Source of the DNA: Candidatus Kapaibacterium sp.
GTDB lineage: Bacteria > Bacteroidota > Ignavibacteria > Kapaibacteriales > Kapaibacteriaceae
Assembly (NCBI GenBank): GCA_030833725.1
Contig: JAURGP010000010.1
Span: 1 to 49,169 of the forward strand
Reading direction: 5' to 3'
DNA: 49,169 nucleotides
This document shows, piece after piece, positions 48,802 to 49,169 of the stretch. Numbering within the stretch: position 1 is the stretch's first letter; each line of letters starts with the position of its first letter. Below the pieces are notes generated by a model. The model was not told the origin of the DNA. It was given only the letters and a program-made list of their open reading frames with translations, and made no database searches. The position numbers and the translations under genes were made by a program.

Positions 48802-49169
48802 TTACTGACGAACCACGCGTACCGTCCAGCGGTGGTTCTCGGTGCTCACAACTACGTTGTAGACACCACTAGCGAGCGTTCCCATGTCGATCGACGAGGA
48901 GAACGTACCACCATTTGCGATTTCACTCATGTTCATCACCGTCTCACCGAACATGTTCACCAGTTCGATCTTCACATCGCCGGTGACGTTTACGTCGCCC
49001 TTGATCGTGAACTGACCGTTGGTTGGGTTCGGGAAGACAACGATTGCAGCACCAGCTACAACGTCCTCGTCAACACTCGTGAGGATCACGTCGAAGCCGT
49101 CCGATACCGAAGAGCAACCATTTGCATCCGTGATGCGGACGAAGTAGGTGCCTGGCTCGTTGACGGTGA
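48802..49169 (-). CDS. T9SS type A sorting-domain protein, C-terminal fragment (cut by right window edge)
   Basis: The minus-strand frame is open from the window edge to the TAA at 48802, about 122 residues. The first part (NEPGTYFVRITDANGCSSVSDGF in pieces) is the end of an SprB-like/Ig repeat; then an acidic linker (SVDEDVV), and a textbook T9SS type A sorting domain: VVFPNPTNGQFTIKG, VKIELVNMFGETV, ASGVYNVVVSTENHRWTVRVVRQ. The start lies outside the window, and the GTG at 49089 is internal. It is followed by a strong terminator. It is the upstream neighbour of two further T9SS cargo genes. Confidence 0.88.
   Translation of the reverse strand, partial: TVNEPGTYFVRITDANGCSSVSDGFDVILTSVDEDVVAGAAIVVFPNPTNGQFTIKGDVNVTGDVKIELVNMFGETVMNMSEIANGGTFSSSIDMGTLASGVYNVVVSTENHRWTVRVVRQ

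Noticed and set aside
1-49169. tRNA or rRNA genes, CRISPR arrays, insertion sequences, prophage or integrase genes
   Set aside because: No such structure or protein domain could be recognised; the coding density leaves almost no room for them.

Overview
The window (49,169 bp, roughly 57% G+C by eye) looks like a chromosomal segment of a free-living bacterium from the Bacteroidota/Chlorobiota (FCB) side of the tree; Candidatus Kapabacteria, Ignavibacteria or a deep Bacteroidota lineage would fit. The reasons are several large secreted proteins with type IX secretion (T9SS) C-terminal sorting domains and SprB/PKD-type repeats, a PorE-like OmpA protein, few clear Shine-Dalgarno sequences, and promoter -7 boxes of the Bacteroidota form TAnnTTTG. 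Genes are very tightly packed, with many ATGA or TGATG stop/start overlaps. I see no tRNA, rRNA, CRISPR, insertion sequence or phage gene, and no gene-free stretch longer than about 160 bp.

Layout. 1-868: end of rpoN. 872-5499 (-): a metabolic operon read pfkA > DUF1844 > nadK > ade > nadC (glycolysis, NAD(P) and purine salvage). 5645-14966 (+): phosphate porin, pstSCAB, phoU, then rfbA, nhaA and a ClC-type channel. 14952-25956 (-): polA > uppP fused to a cyclophilin > secreted cyclophilin > PorE-like OmpA protein > RlmL-like methyltransferase > thrS > MscS > thioredoxin-like ferredoxin. 26008-31416: terC, a K+ channel (-), an NlpC/P60 lipoprotein, dnaK with a strong terminator, and an unrecognised membrane protein. 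31413-36242: a very large ORF joining a STAND-type ATPase to a secreted Asp-box/T9SS protein. 36270-38066 (-): PhoB/PhoR-like two-component pair. 38191-43841 (+): T9SS repeat protein and TonB-dependent receptor. 43862-49169 (-): paaB-paaC-paaD, preceded by three T9SS cargo genes, the last cut by the window edge.

How it fits together. Phosphate uptake is the main theme: outer-membrane porin, PstSCAB, PhoU and a PhoR/PhoB-type pair 22 kb further on. The porin promoter carries four consecutive 11-bp units, and TTACA/TAACA-type repeats 11 bp apart also lie beside pfkA and in front of phoB, so a shared Pho box is likely. The second theme is envelope and secretion: OmpA/PorE-like protein, periplasmic prolyl isomerases, UppP, TonB receptor and at least five T9SS cargo reading frames.

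The most notable signals are: (1) a highly repeated DNA word, core AGGGGGCT and extended form GGTAGGGGGCT, spread through genes in both orientations and several reading frames; (2) a TAnnTTTG box placed 3-5 nt before start codons, suggesting leaderless transcripts; (3) an in-frame UppP-cyclophilin fusion whose junction helix is also a good lipoprotein signal; (4) the STAND ATPase/T9SS cargo fusion, which is hard to reconcile with normal export.
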